Shown here one piece after another: positions 8,272 through 16,317 of a DNA stretch of 25,202 nt. The stretch's first letter is position 1. Each line of letters starts with the position of its first letter. A model generated the notes under the pieces. It searched no databases. It was given only the letters and a program-made list of their open reading frames with translations, and had not been told where the DNA came from. Both the position numbers and the translations under genes were made by a program. The DNA comes from Baffinella frigidus (lineage: Eukaryota > Cryptophyceae > Cryptomonadales > Baffinellaceae): the NCBI GenBank assembly GCA_026770585.1, contig MU646320.1, positions 1,255,572 to 1,280,773 of the forward strand, given 5' to 3'.

Positions 8272-8590
8272 ACCAATTGGCCCGAAGGGGGTCTTAGTAC
8301 GTGGTCATGCTGGTCTTGGAATCAATTTATATGACCCTCTGTTCTCCGGATCCGTGAATTCGCGTTGTATTGTACTCGACAGTTGCAGCCCTCTTTTCGA
8401 CAAAAAGGCCCGCCGGAGGCTCATAACCGCAGGAAGCAAAATGCCACCTTCGAGTAACGTGACTCCCACCAAGGGGTAAACCCCCCTTGCTCCCACTTCA
8501 TGTGCGGGCCGATGCCGTCCCCCAGGACTGGGGTTGTCTTACTGGGGTTGTCTTACTCCCAGTTGAGAAGAGGACTCCACCCGCTGTCCT
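8272..8590. other. Unassigned segment
   Basis: Includes a 17-bp tandem pair CTGGGGTTGTCTTACTG near 8525-8560. The start (GTCTTAGTACGTGG, then TGGTCTTGGAATCAAT) resembles 7655-7691. No gene recognised. Confidence 0.4.
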
Positions 8591-8935
8591 TTAGTGTTGT
8601 CCTTTAGGTCCTTTAGGTCCTTGAGGTTTTAATTTCGCCCAACGTATGCCAACGACACGCCGTTCCGTAGCAGGGATCTGCAAAGAAAGCATGTTTGCTT
8701 TCGGATCGCGTTTCGCTCTCCAGTGCAGAGGCTCGTGTAGAGGGGATAACGGGTGGTTCTGTTGGGGTGAGTGAAGGTATACCGACTGGTTCCCATGCTC
8801 ACACACACACCGAACCCAAGTCAGCCGCTATGAGGCTCATGGTATCCCATGGTTGGAGCATGAGATTTCCAACCACGGATACCCCACAAGGTGAGAGGGA
8901 TTGTGTGGGGGGGTGAGGTGAAATCATGCAGGTCC
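8590..8935 (-). repeat. Repeat family A, inverted (copy A9), hairpin 8841-8883
   Basis: Reverse-strand copy: TCCTTTAGG tail, then TTTTAATTTCGCCCAACG, the GATCGCGTTTCGCTCTCCAG segment, CACACCGAACCCAAGTCAG and the 43-nt hairpin. It ends near CACAAGGTGAGAGGG. Confidence 0.85.
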
Positions 8936-9004
8936 TTTAGGTGCAAAAGTCTGGTTTAAAAACGAGGGTAGAGAAGCAGGGCTTTTGCGTAGGGACATGA
9001 TCTT

Positions 9005-9100
9005 CCCGTGCCTAATCCAAAATTCTGAGAACGCATTTGTGAAACAGAATGAAAAGTTCGTCCACAAATGTGTTTTCACATTTTTGGATTAAGCACGGGA
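9005..9100. mobile_element. Fold-back element, 96 bp
   Basis: CCCGTGCCTAATCCAAAA on the left pairs with TTTTGGATTAAGCACGGG on the right (one mismatch). Inner arms CATTTGTG and CACAAATG also pair. Confidence 0.8.
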
Positions 9101-9783
9101 GGGCACTCACAACGAGGATTCGCGGCGTTTCCTGGTCCCGAGGCGGGCCCGTCGGGCTCTCGATTGGATGTAACTTTTGACCCCCTGCGCTCATTTCACT
9201 TTTCTCGACGGTTCTGGAATCCTCAACAGGTCCTCTTCAATTCCGCTGAATGAATCTGGGGCATCAGAGGCCCGCAAACATACTCAAAACATGACTCCCC
9301 AAAAACCACCGCATCTGGGATTGCACACCCTTCCCCCCCTCCTCGCAAAAACCTTGTTCCAACAAAGATGCTCAGGTTTTCAAGGCCTACACCCTTGCGA
9401 GATTTTTTTTTTGGTTTAAGCTGGGGCAGAAAAGTTGGAGGCATCATAGTCCGTCACATTGGAGCCATTTCTGGATTTCCCGCTAAATAACCTGTTTGTG
9501 CTTCTCCACCCTCTAGACTAAAAACCAGATTTAAAAACCAGATTTGGTTTTGCCTGTCACCCCCAAAAAGAATCCCCGCGATGACCAAGGGGATATGCAA
9601 GATGGGGAGAGCACCACCGAGAAATCGAGGTTTTGCTTTTTGACTTTTGGCGAAGAGAAACAGGGCACAGAATCAACTTTACACATAACCAAGGGTCTGG
9701 AATTGGAGCCGTTGTCAATAAGTGGATGTTTAGGCCCCCCTGCACAGATCTTGCCAGTGGGGCTGTTTGAAAGGATGCTGCCC
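9101..9783. other. Unassigned low-copy segment
   Basis: The longest stretch of the left half without a clear repeat family. 9127-9224 duplicates 3821-3924, and 9517-9549 has a short direct repeat AAAAACCAGATTT. Plus-strand frames near 9177-9419 and 9544-9825 lack motifs; the second has no ATG at its start. It may include decayed exons, but I cannot name any. Confidence 0.4.
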
Positions 9784-9882
9784 GCGTGCGATGTCCGATC
9801 GCAAATCAGAGATCATCAGTCTTGAGTTCTCTCAGAGATCTCAAGACTGATGATTTCAGATTTTCGATCGGACATCGCACGC
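9784..9882. mobile_element. Fold-back element, 99 bp
   Basis: Perfect 18-bp ends GCGTGCGATGTCCGATCG and CGATCGGACATCGCACGC. Inner arms ATCATCAGTCTTGAG and CTCAAGACTGATGAT extend the stem almost to the centre. Confidence 0.9.
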
Positions 9883-9920
9883 TCCGGAAAACCTTTCAAA
9901 CGTATCTGAACCAAGACCAC

Positions 9921-9946
9921 ACCTAACGTGTTTAAACACGTTAGGT
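9921..9946. repeat. Perfect 26-bp palindrome
   Basis: Two perfect 13-bp half-sites of ACCTAACGTGTTT with no spacer. Confidence 0.95.
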
Positions 9947-9959
9947 AAACACGGAAAAC

Positions 9960-10194
9960 CCTCAAAAAAAAACCCAAACCGGCTAAAGGGTATCCTCATC
10001 GGGCATGTGAAGGTTCCAAAGAGGAACGAGCTCTCATCACACACACACTCAGGATAAAGCAAGCATGCAAAATGTGGTTTAATCACCCAGTTGTGTTAGC
10101 ACCCACCCTCATTAGCATCCGCCACCGTTAGCACTGTCAAACACCCATCCATTATGGCGCCTAACGGCATTCACGCGTCACGTTAGGTGTAATG
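9960..10194. other. Spacer with family A scrap
   Basis: 9977-10010 is a reversed fragment of the divergent A8 type. The rest has loose GTTAGCAC repeats. No gene recognised. Confidence 0.4.
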
Positions 10195-10445
10195 GGTTGG
10201 GGGTTAGGAGTTGGGGGTTAGGGATCAGAGGTTAGGGGTTAGGGGTTGGGGAATTGGGGTTAGGTGTTAGGGATTAGGGGCAAGTCACGCGCGTCAGAGC
10301 CAATCCACACGTGTTAGAGCTAACCCACTCGTGTCAATGCCCGCCAACACGAGTCAGTTAGTGTTTAGTGTTTAGTGTTCAGTGTTTAGTGTTTAGTGTT
10401 TAGTGTTTAGTGTTTAGTGTTTAGTATTTAGTTTGTAGTGTTTAG
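10195..10445 (+). repeat. Degenerate GGGGTTA array, spacer, then (TTTAGTG)n
   Basis: 10195-10275 is a degenerate GGGGTTAGG block. 10278-10345 carries CACGCGTCAGAGCC-type minisatellite units. 10364-10445 is a fairly pure TTTAGTG heptamer array. Confidence 0.85.
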
Positions 10446-10454
10446 TGCAACTTG

Positions 10455-10793
10455 AGAATAGTCGGTCGACCAGAGTGAGGCAGAGCTAGAAAAACGCGTG
10501 AGAGTCAACCCAGACGCGTCAGAGACAATCAGAGCCAGCCCACACCCGTTAAAGTTCACCCAAACACACGCATCAAAAAACCCGCCACACACGTCAGAGC
10601 CTTTTCAGCGTGAAGCCGCGTCCGTTCACCTGCCCGAAATCGTTCAGCCTCAGATCACACGGGCCGTTCGCACCGCACGCGCGCGCTCCTCGTGGAGCGC
10701 GCTCGTCCAGCGCGCCATTCCGCCACGCCTTTCATCTGTGCGCATGATTAGCTGTTCAGCATCACGTTCAGCCCTCCTTGGACGCGCTGCTCA
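10455..10793 (+). repeat. Upstream copy of the TRAF exon's 5' flank
   Basis: A direct duplicate of 11476-11803: GTCGGTCGACCAGAGTGAGG, then CGTCAGAGCC minisatellite units, then GCCGCGTCC, CAGCCTCAGATCACA and GTTCAGCATCACGTTC, up to GCGCTGCTCA. Similarity stops at the point where the downstream copy has its CAG splice acceptor. Confidence 0.85.
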
Positions 10794-10894
10794 TTCAACG
10801 TGTTGACCCCTGCAGATTAGTTCCTCGAAATCCGGAGCAGCACCGCCGTATGCGCGCGCGTGCTCCCATTCGAGCGTCATGCAAAATCTGGTTC

Positions 10895-10990
10895 TTTAGG
10901 TCCTTTAGGTTCTTTTAACTCTCAGCATAGGCGGACACCGGAACGTATCCTGCAGAAAAGCCGTGCTTCCTTTCGGATCACATCAGGCCC
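10895..10990 (-). repeat. Repeat family B, inverted (copy B8)
   Basis: Reverse B unit: TTTAGGTCCTTTAGG tail, CATAGGCGGACACCGGAACG, CTGCAGAAA and CCTTTCGGATCACATCA. It lies between the two copies of the TRAF flank. Confidence 0.8.
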
Positions 10991-11004
10991 CCCGTTGCAG
11001 AAGG

Positions 11005-11410
11005 ACTTTAGGTCCTTTAGGTCCTTTAGGTTTTAATTTCTCCCAACATATGCCAACGACACGCCCTTCCGTAGAAAGGACTGCAGAGAAAGCATGTTTG
11101 CTTTCGGATCGCGTTTCGCTCTCCAGTGCAGAGGCTCGTGAAGAGGGGATACAGGGTGGCTCTCTTGGGGTGTTTGAGGAGTCCCAAGTGGGAGCACGCT
11201 CGCGCACACACCGAACCCAAGTCAGCCATTATGAGGCTCATGGTATCCCATGGTTGGAGTATAAAAGCTCCAGCCACGGATACCCCACCAGGTGAGATGA
11301 ATCATGGGGGGGGGTGAGGTGAGATCAGTTAGACACCAAAGATGAAAGGAGATAAATGTGGTCAGGTTGAAAATTTGGGATTTCTCCCAATGTACAATGA
11401 TTGATCGTTA
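11005..11410 (-). repeat. Repeat family A, inverted (copy A10), hairpin 11242-11284
   Basis: The best-preserved inverted A copy, extending to TTCTCCCAATGTACAATG (reverse of the TACATTGGG segment). The CACCAGGTGAGATG after the hairpin resembles a splice donor, but no exon is evident. Confidence 0.85.
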
Positions 11411-11411
11411 C

Positions 11412-11475
11412 GAGCCCTTTAGGTCCTGGATCCTTTAGGTCCTTTAGGGTTTAATTTCTCCCAACATAGCCCAAC
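11412..11475 (-). repeat. Family A 3' end scrap, inverted
   Basis: A TCCTTTAGG tail followed by TTTAATTTCTCCCAACATAG, ending where the TRAF flank copy begins. Confidence 0.7.
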
Positions 11476-11803
11476 GAATAGTTGGTCGACCCGAGTGAGG
11501 CAGAGCTGGAAAAATGCGTCAGAGCCAATCCAGATGCGTCAGAATCAGAGCCAATCCACACTCGTCAAAGCTGACCCCAACGCGTCAGAGCCCGCCACAC
11601 GCGTCAGAACCCGCCACACACTGCAGAGCCTTCTAAGAGTGGAGCCGCGTCCTCCCACCTGCCCGAAATTATTCAGCCTCAGATCACAAGGGCCGTTCGC
11701 ACCGCGCGCGTGCGCTCCTCGTCCAGTTTGCCATTCCGCCGCGCCTTCCACCTGATAAGCCGTTCAGCATCACGTTCGGCCCCTCCCCGGGCGCGCTGCT
11801 CAG
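11476..11803 (+). repeat. 3' end of the intron before the TRAF exon; downstream copy of a direct duplication
   Basis: Matches 10455-10793 with small indels. It ends at CTGCTCAG, the inferred splice acceptor of the exon that starts at 11804. The pair brackets inserted A and B repeats (10880-11475). Confidence 0.8.
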
Positions 11804-12808
11804 AGCAAGCCAGAGCTGGTGGCGCGCCTGGAGGAGGACCGCGCGGGTTGCGGGTGGAAGGGCAGGGTGGGGGACCTGGCCACGCACCTGCTGGAGGAGT
11901 GCGAGTGGGCGCCGGTGAAGTGCCCCAACAAGGGCTGCGCGGAGTCGCCGTTTCGCAAGGATCTGCCCACCCACACTGCGACCTGCGGCGAGCTCCTATC
12001 GTCATGCAGCCACTGCACGATGACGTTTCAGCGCCGGTCGCTCGCGGAGCACGAGGGCCTCTGCCCTCTTGCCATCATCAAGTGCCCTAACGAGGGCTGC
12101 AGCGTCAAGCACATCAGGGGTTCCATGAACCGGCACCGCGCGAAGTGCGAGCACGAGGAGGTCACGTGCCTGTGCCCGGGGTGCGACGCGCGCCTCCTCC
12201 GGAAGGACACGCGTCAGCACGTGAGGGATCGGCACCTGCAGTCGGCAGTTGGGCTGCTGGAGAGCGCGTGGAGCCAGAACGCTGTGCTGGAGGGCCGGGT
12301 CGCGGCGTCAAACGCTGCGCGCAAGGGGTTGGAGCAGAGGTCGTCGGACGAGAATGCAGGGCTCCGGGCCACGGCAGAGAGCGAGCAGCGTTACGCGGCA
12401 GCGTCGCCGACGTCGTGGGCGTTCAACTGGCGCGCTGACGACGGCTGGGGGCCCGGCGCATTCGACTCCGAATTCCACGAGTTCGGGCAGGTGGTTCCCG
12501 GGTTTTGCGTCTTTCATCTCAGCGACAAACCCGAACACTCGCACTTCATCGGGTTCGGGATTACGGGGATCGACGTCAAATGCAGGGTGCATGCGACGTT
12601 CTCCATTCTCGATAATCGCGACGCCACCCTCCGTGAAGTCCAGGGTCTTGGGACTGCCGCAGCGCCCGTCGAAATCGAATCGTACGATCCTGAGTTTAGT
12701 GGCACGTACTTCACGCCGACGGCGGAGGAGAAGGCGCAGTCGGTGCGCGCGGACGGGAGCATCAGGCTGCGCGCGGTCGTGCGCCTCTTCTTCGACGACA
12801 CGGCGTAG
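11804..12808 (+). CDS. TRAF-like zinc-finger protein, 3' terminal exon
   Basis: A 334-codon open exon ending in TAG. Start: an in-frame TAA lies at 11756-11758 and no ATG follows before the conserved region, so the protein must be entered by splicing; CTGCTCAG|AGC at 11804 is the best acceptor. Numbered from that first codon, five TRAF-type Cys/His fingers are visible: C16-H28-C33; C40-C45-H57-C61; C68-C71-H83-C87; C94-C99-H111-C115; C122-C127-H139-H144. A helical Ala/Glu/Arg-rich linker (about 147-200) precedes a TRAF/MATH-like beta domain (about 203-334; WAFNWRADDGW, HFIGFGITGIDVKC, RLRAVVRLFFDD). TRAF proteins are usually cytosolic adaptors or, with an N-terminal RING, ubiquitin ligases. 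The RING or leader would be on upstream exons; 4697-4750 is a weak candidate. GC is much higher than in the flanks, as expected for coding sequence. Family assignment is firm; its pathway is unknown. Confidence 0.85.
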   Translation, partial: SKPELVARLEEDRAGCGWKGRVGDLATHLLEECEWAPVKCPNKGCAESPFRKDLPTHTATCGELLSSCSHCTMTFQRRSLAEHEGLCPLAIIKCPNEGCSVKHIRGSMNRHRAKCEHEEVTCLCPGCDARLLRKDTRQHVRDRHLQSAVGLLESAWSQNAVLEGRVAASNAARKGLEQRSSDENAGLRATAESEQRYAAASPTSWAFNWRADDGWGPGAFDSEFHEFGQVVPGFCVFHLSDKPEHSHFIGFGITGIDVKCRVHATFSILDNRDATLREVQGLGTAAAPVEIESYDPEFSGTYFTPTAEEKAQSVRADGSIRLRAVVRLFFDDTA

Positions 12809-13224
12809 GCGTGGAGGAGGAAATGGGGCGGCGGGAGGGAGGGGCGGGACTGAGCAGAGGATTGGAAGGCGAGAGCGCGTGGACGGTGCGGGGTTGGGGG
12901 TCGGGGGGGGGCAGCGGGGCAGCGCCGAAAGCGGGACGGGAGTTGGTGGGGTAGAGGAGTTGATTGACAGGGGCATGCAGGAGAGTAGATCTACGACAGG
13001 CAAAAAATCGTTCTCATCTCCCGCTAAAACCGACCCCCCCCTCCTCCCCCTCCCCCTTATGCCAGCCCCCGTGCCAGCCCTGGCGATGGTTGCAAATGGG
13101 CTGCCTTTGCAACCAAGCGTCGTCCCACCTATCCTCCTGGCTCGGCGCGGTTGTGTTTAACAATTTATTAAAACCCTCTTTCCCTCAGGGCGTCCTGTGT
13201 TCATCCCGTCAAGCATCAGAGCTA
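12809..13224 (+). other. 3' flank / probable 3' UTR of the TRAF-like gene
   Basis: G-rich just after the stop, then a C-rich segment. A small hairpin lies at about 13087-13113 (GGTTGCAAA with TTTGCAACC). I see no AATAAA signal. A long plus-strand frame (12249-13160) and a minus-strand frame (12308-13003) here are shadows of the GC-rich exon. Confidence 0.55.
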
Positions 13225-13340
13225 CAGAGGTACCTCGCTCATAAGACCCCCCCCCCCCCCAGGACCACCATAGGGCCCTAGACATAGTCATACGGTAGGG
13301 TCCTAGGAGGGGGCAGTTTCTTATGAGCGAGGTACCCCTG
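13225..13340. mobile_element. TA-flanked MITE, CAGGGGTACCTCGCTC family (copy 2)
   Basis: CAGAGGTACCTCGCTCATAA on the left and TTATGAGCGAGGTACCCCTG on the right, with TA on both sides. The centre (TAGGGCCCTAGACATAGTC) differs from the other copies while the ends are conserved. Confidence 0.9.
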
Positions 13341-13375
13341 TACTCGGAAGCGCAAGCTGGCAACACCCAAGCCTA

Positions 13376-13494
13376 CAGGGGTACCTCGCTCATAAGAAAC
13401 CGCCGTACCCTAGGATGCTACACTAGGACCATGCCTAGGGTCCTATGGTGGTCCTAGGGGGGGGGGGCGGTTTCTTATGATCGAGGTACCCCTG
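13376..13494. mobile_element. MITE, CAGGGGTACCTCGCTC family (copy 3)
   Basis: 119 bp with conserved ends and inner GAAACCGCC/GGCGGTTTC arms, just 35 bp from copy 2. The left border is TA; the right is TG, so one target base has probably changed. Confidence 0.9.
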
Positions 13495-13613
13495 TGAAGC
13501 TCGTGATGCGAGCGAGAGACGTATCACTTTCGAGGCTAGCAGCCTACATGCTCCTAGTTACATGTGGGCCTACCAGTATGGGCTTACAACCTGCTAGGGA
13601 TCAAATTTACCCT

Positions 13614-13704
13614 CTGGCCACTTGAGGGATGGCGTCTGTGGCCACTTAAGGGATGGCGTTTGTGGCCACTTAAGGGATGGCGTCCGTGGCCACTTAAGGG
13701 ATGC
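13614..13704 (+). repeat. 24-bp tandem repeat made of the TATCCCTTAAGTG MITE end
   Basis: Four units of TGGCCACTTAAGGGATGGCG with a variable CTGT/TTGT/CCGT spacer (first unit CTTGAGGG). CACTTAAGGGAT is the terminal motif of the 104-bp MITE at 5191-5294. Confidence 0.85.
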
Positions 13705-13747
13705 ACGTTCGGCCGTCCAGGCGTCGCCTAGCTTCCCAGACCCGAGA

Positions 13748-13860
13748 TTTCATAGGCTAACGGACTAAAAATGGAGTAGTTAGGCCTACGGAATTGCCTA
13801 CCGTATGCCGGAGGGCTCCTATGACCAAAAAGTCCAAGGATTTTGGCCTACAGTAGGAGG
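13748..13860 (+). mobile_element. Truncated TACCGTAGGC-family element
   Basis: Carries GGCTAACGGACTAAAAATGG, GTAGTTAGGCCTACGGAATT and GCCTACCGTATGCCGGAGGG like the left half of 3511-3664. The matching right end is missing. Confidence 0.6.
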
Positions 13861-13900
13861 CCAAAGTCATCTCCCGCGACGGGCCCGTCCAGGATCCGTT

Positions 13901-13976
13901 CTGGGGATACAACCCCGTGTAGGATGACCGGAGTGACTGAACAACCCGGCCATCCTACACGGGGCTGTATCCCCAG
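13901..13976. mobile_element. Compact hairpin element, 76 bp
   Basis: CTGGGGATACAACCCCGTGT then AGGATG pairs with CATCCTACACGGGGCTGTAT then CCCCAG (one mismatch) around a 24-nt loop. A lone left half is at 5135-5176. Confidence 0.85.
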
Positions 13977-13995
13977 ATCCGTACTCACAGAACTC

Positions 13996-14064
13996 TCATC
14001 GTCCGACGCCTTTTGCCTCTGGACCGAGGACTGAGCGTCGGACGGTCGAGAAGGCTTCCGAGGC
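13996..14064 (-). CDS. Possible terminal exon (E10) of the RhoGEF-like gene
   Basis: Minus strand, acceptor CGGCAG|GCC, then 22 codons beginning ASEAFSTVRRSVLG and a TGA. Entering in phase 0 from E9 gives a short tail after the PH domain. A canonical donor (TCT|GTGAGT) sits just past the stop in another frame, so an internal exon read differently is also possible. The assembly gap lies between this and E9. Confidence 0.3.
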   Translation of the reverse strand, partial: ASEAFSTVRRSVLGPEAKGVGR

Positions 14065-14098
14065 CTGCCGTTGCACGCGGTAGCAGTCAGAGCACTTT

Positions 14099-14243
14099 AT
14101 GGTGTAGGGTGTAGGGTGTAGGGTTAAGAGTGTAGGGTGTAGGGTGTAGGGTGTAGGGTGTGGGGTGTGGGGTGTGGGGTGTGGGGTGTAGGGTGTAGGG
14201 TGTAGGGTGTAGGGTGTAGGGTGTAGGGTGTGGGGTGTAGGGT
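14099..14243 (+). repeat. (TGTAGGG)n / (TGTGGGG)n heptamer array, runs into gap
   Basis: A nearly pure TGTAGGG array with a TGTGGGG block in the middle. The array reaches the assembly gap, so its true length is unknown. Confidence 0.95.
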
Positions 14244-14870
14244 NNNNNNNNNNNNNNNNNNNNNNNNNNNNNNNNNNNNNNNNNNNNNNNNNNNNNNNNN
14301 NNNNNNNNNNNNNNNNNNNNNNNNNNNNNNNNNNNNNNNNNNNNNNNNNNNNNNNNNNNNNNNNNNNNNNNNNNNNNNNNNNNNNNNNNNNNNNNNNNNN
14401 NNNNNNNNNNNNNNNNNNNNNNNNNNNNNNNNNNNNNNNNNNNNNNNNNNNNNNNNNNNNNNNNNNNNNNNNNNNNNNNNNNNNNNNNNNNNNNNNNNNN
14501 NNNNNNNNNNNNNNNNNNNNNNNNNNNNNNNNNNNNNNNNNNNNNNNNNNNNNNNNNNNNNNNNNNNNNNNNNNNNNNNNNNNNNNNNNNNNNNNNNNNN
14601 NNNNNNNNNNNNNNNNNNNNNNNNNNNNNNNNNNNNNNNNNNNNNNNNNNNNNNNNNNNNNNNNNNNNNNNNNNNNNNNNNNNNNNNNNNNNNNNNNNNN
14701 NNNNNNNNNNNNNNNNNNNNNNNNNNNNNNNNNNNNNNNNNNNNNNNNNNNNNNNNNNNNNNNNNNNNNNNNNNNNNNNNNNNNNNNNNNNNNNNNNNNN
14801 NNNNNNNNNNNNNNNNNNNNNNNNNNNNNNNNNNNNNNNNNNNNNNNNNNNNNNNNNNNNNNNNNNNNNN
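14244..14870. other. Assembly gap (627 N)
   Basis: A run of N bounded by a heptamer array on the left and a GA microsatellite on the right. Open frames crossing it are artefacts. Confidence 1.
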
Positions 14871-14926
14871 GAGAGAGAGAGGGGGGGGGGAGAGAGAGGT
14901 AGCGAGAGAGAGAGAGAGAGAGAGAG
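14871..14926 (+). repeat. (GA)n microsatellite
   Basis: A GA run with a G-run interruption, directly after the gap. Confidence 0.9.
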
Positions 14927-14949
14927 GATAGGACAGCTGCAGCAGTCAG

Positions 14950-15104
14950 CCACACACCGGGCTACGAAGGGATTTCGTCAATAACCCATGCGTGAATAGT
15001 CACCATACGGTAGGCAATCGGTAGGGACACAGGGTTATTCCTAGGGCTGTCCCAACGGAAAGTCGCTCGATTTTGGCCATATTTCCCCTTCGTAGGTTGT
15101 GTGG
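14950..15104. mobile_element. Inverted-repeat element, CCACAC ends (copy 1)
   Basis: The left end CCACACACCGGGCTACGAAG pairs with the right end CTTCGTAGGTTGTGTGG. It shares internal order with 15258-15414: ACGGTAGGCAA, GGGACA, then AACGGAAAGT. Confidence 0.65.
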
Positions 15105-15114
15105 AGAGATGCAG

Positions 15115-15250
15115 CTGCGCGCAGGTTCCCGCGGCAACCGTGCTTCTGAGTGTCCCTTGAGGACGCGCCCGTTCTATCCCCCAGGACGCGCCCGTACTAA
15201 CCCAGGACACGGTTGCCGCGAGAACCTGCGCGCAGGTTCCCACGGCAACC
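15115..15250. repeat. GCGCGCAGGTTCC inverted and direct repeat cluster
   Basis: GCGCGCAGGTTCCCGCGGCA and ACCGTG (left) pair with CACGGTTGCCGCGAGAACCT (right). A third, direct copy follows. GGACGCGCCCGT is duplicated in the loop. The cluster sits between the two CCACAC elements. Confidence 0.75.
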
Positions 15251-15257
15251 GTGCTGC

Positions 15258-15414
15258 CCACACAGCGGGCGTCGAAGGGATTCGTGAACAACCCAGAAGC
15301 GATACGACCCTACGGTAGGCAAAACCCGCAGGGACATAGTTGGGTTCCTACGGGTAAGGTAACGGAAAGTGGGCCCGAAATGGGCCGAACACCCCTTACT
15401 AGCCCGCTGTGTGG
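15258..15414. mobile_element. Inverted-repeat element, CCACAC ends (copy 2)
   Basis: Perfect 13-bp ends CCACACAGCGGGC and GCCCGCTGTGTGG; 157 bp, against 155 bp in copy 1. No gene inside. Confidence 0.8.
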
Positions 15415-15439
15415 GGTGGGCACTCTGGCTTCTGCCTTC

Positions 15440-16317
15440 TGGTCTTCACGCCCAGGGGGTACGAGTCATGCAACAGGTCACGCGCCAGATCACGTCCATA
15501 GTTTGTACCGGTCACGTCCCACATCACGACCATAGTCTGTACGGGCCACGCTCCACAACACGTCCATGGTGAAGACGGGATGGGGAGCGCACGTCCAAGG
15601 TGTAGGGGTGGTGGAGGTCGTGCAACAGGTCACGTCCAATATTTGTACTGGTCGCGTCCCACACCACGACCATACTCAGTACGGGTCACGACTAGTGTTT
15701 GTACGGGCCACATCCCTCATCACAACCATAGCCAGTACGGGTCACGACCAGTGTTTGTACGGGTCACGCCCCACAACACGTCTAGAGTGAGTACGGGATG
15801 GGGAGCGCACGTCCAAGGTGCAGGGGTGGTGGAGGTCGTGCAACAGATCACGTCCAGAGTTTTTACGGGTCAAGCCCCACAGCACGTCCAAGAGTGAGTA
15901 GTCACATCTGGTGTTTGTACGGGTCACGCCCGACATCACGTCCAGAGTGAGTACGGGATCAGGAGCGCACGTCCAAGGTGTAGGGATGGTGAAGGTCGTG
16001 CACCAGGCCACGTCCAATATTTGTACGGGACGCATCCCACAACACGTCCAATAGTGAGTAGGGGATGGGGAGCTCACGTCCAAGGTGTAGGGGAGGTCAC
16101 GTCCAACATCACGTCGAAAGTCTGTACGGGATCCGGGATCGGGATGGGGTGCGCACGTCCAAGGTGTAGGGGTGGTGGAGGTCGTGCAACAGGTCACATC
16201 CAGTGTTTGTACGAGTCGCGTCCCACATCGTGTCCAAAGTCAGTACGGGTCGCGTCCGGTTTTGTACGGGTCACGCCCGATATCGCTTCCAAAGTCAGTA
16301 GGGGATGGGGTGCGCAC
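15440..16317 (-). repeat. Array of exon E9 3'-half ghosts and intron start
   Basis: On the minus strand, at least five copies of the last part of E9 with its donor (CACGACCTCCACCACCCC, TACACCTTGGAC, then |GTGCGC). They lie at about 15588, 15807, 15966, 16072 (donor GTGAGC) and 16151, with a decayed copy near 15455. Between them are degenerate GACGTGATGTGGG / GTACAAAC units derived from the intron start. None contains the 5' part of E9. Confidence 0.8.

Noticed and set aside
8881-8920. Splice donors CACAAGGTGAG and CACCAGGTGAG in inverted family A copies as evidence for introner elements
   Set aside because: They lie at matching places, but I found no matching acceptor at the other end and no interrupted coding sequence, so an intron-like element is not supported.
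12249-13160. 303-codon plus-strand frame and 231-codon minus-strand frame overlapping the TRAF exon
   Set aside because: They are Arg/Pro/Ser-rich shadows of a GC-rich exon, while the TRAF frame has spaced Cys/His fingers and a recognisable C-terminal domain.
13996-14955. Long minus-strand frames (up to 319 codons) around 14-15 kb
   Set aside because: They are open only because they cross the run of N; the sequence on both sides is heptamer or GA repeat.
15440-16317. CRISPR array or coding tandem-repeat protein
   Set aside because: Units vary in length and are copies of an exon edge plus intron start in a eukaryotic gene. There are no constant repeats with unique spacers. The 151-codon frame across them follows from repeated units.
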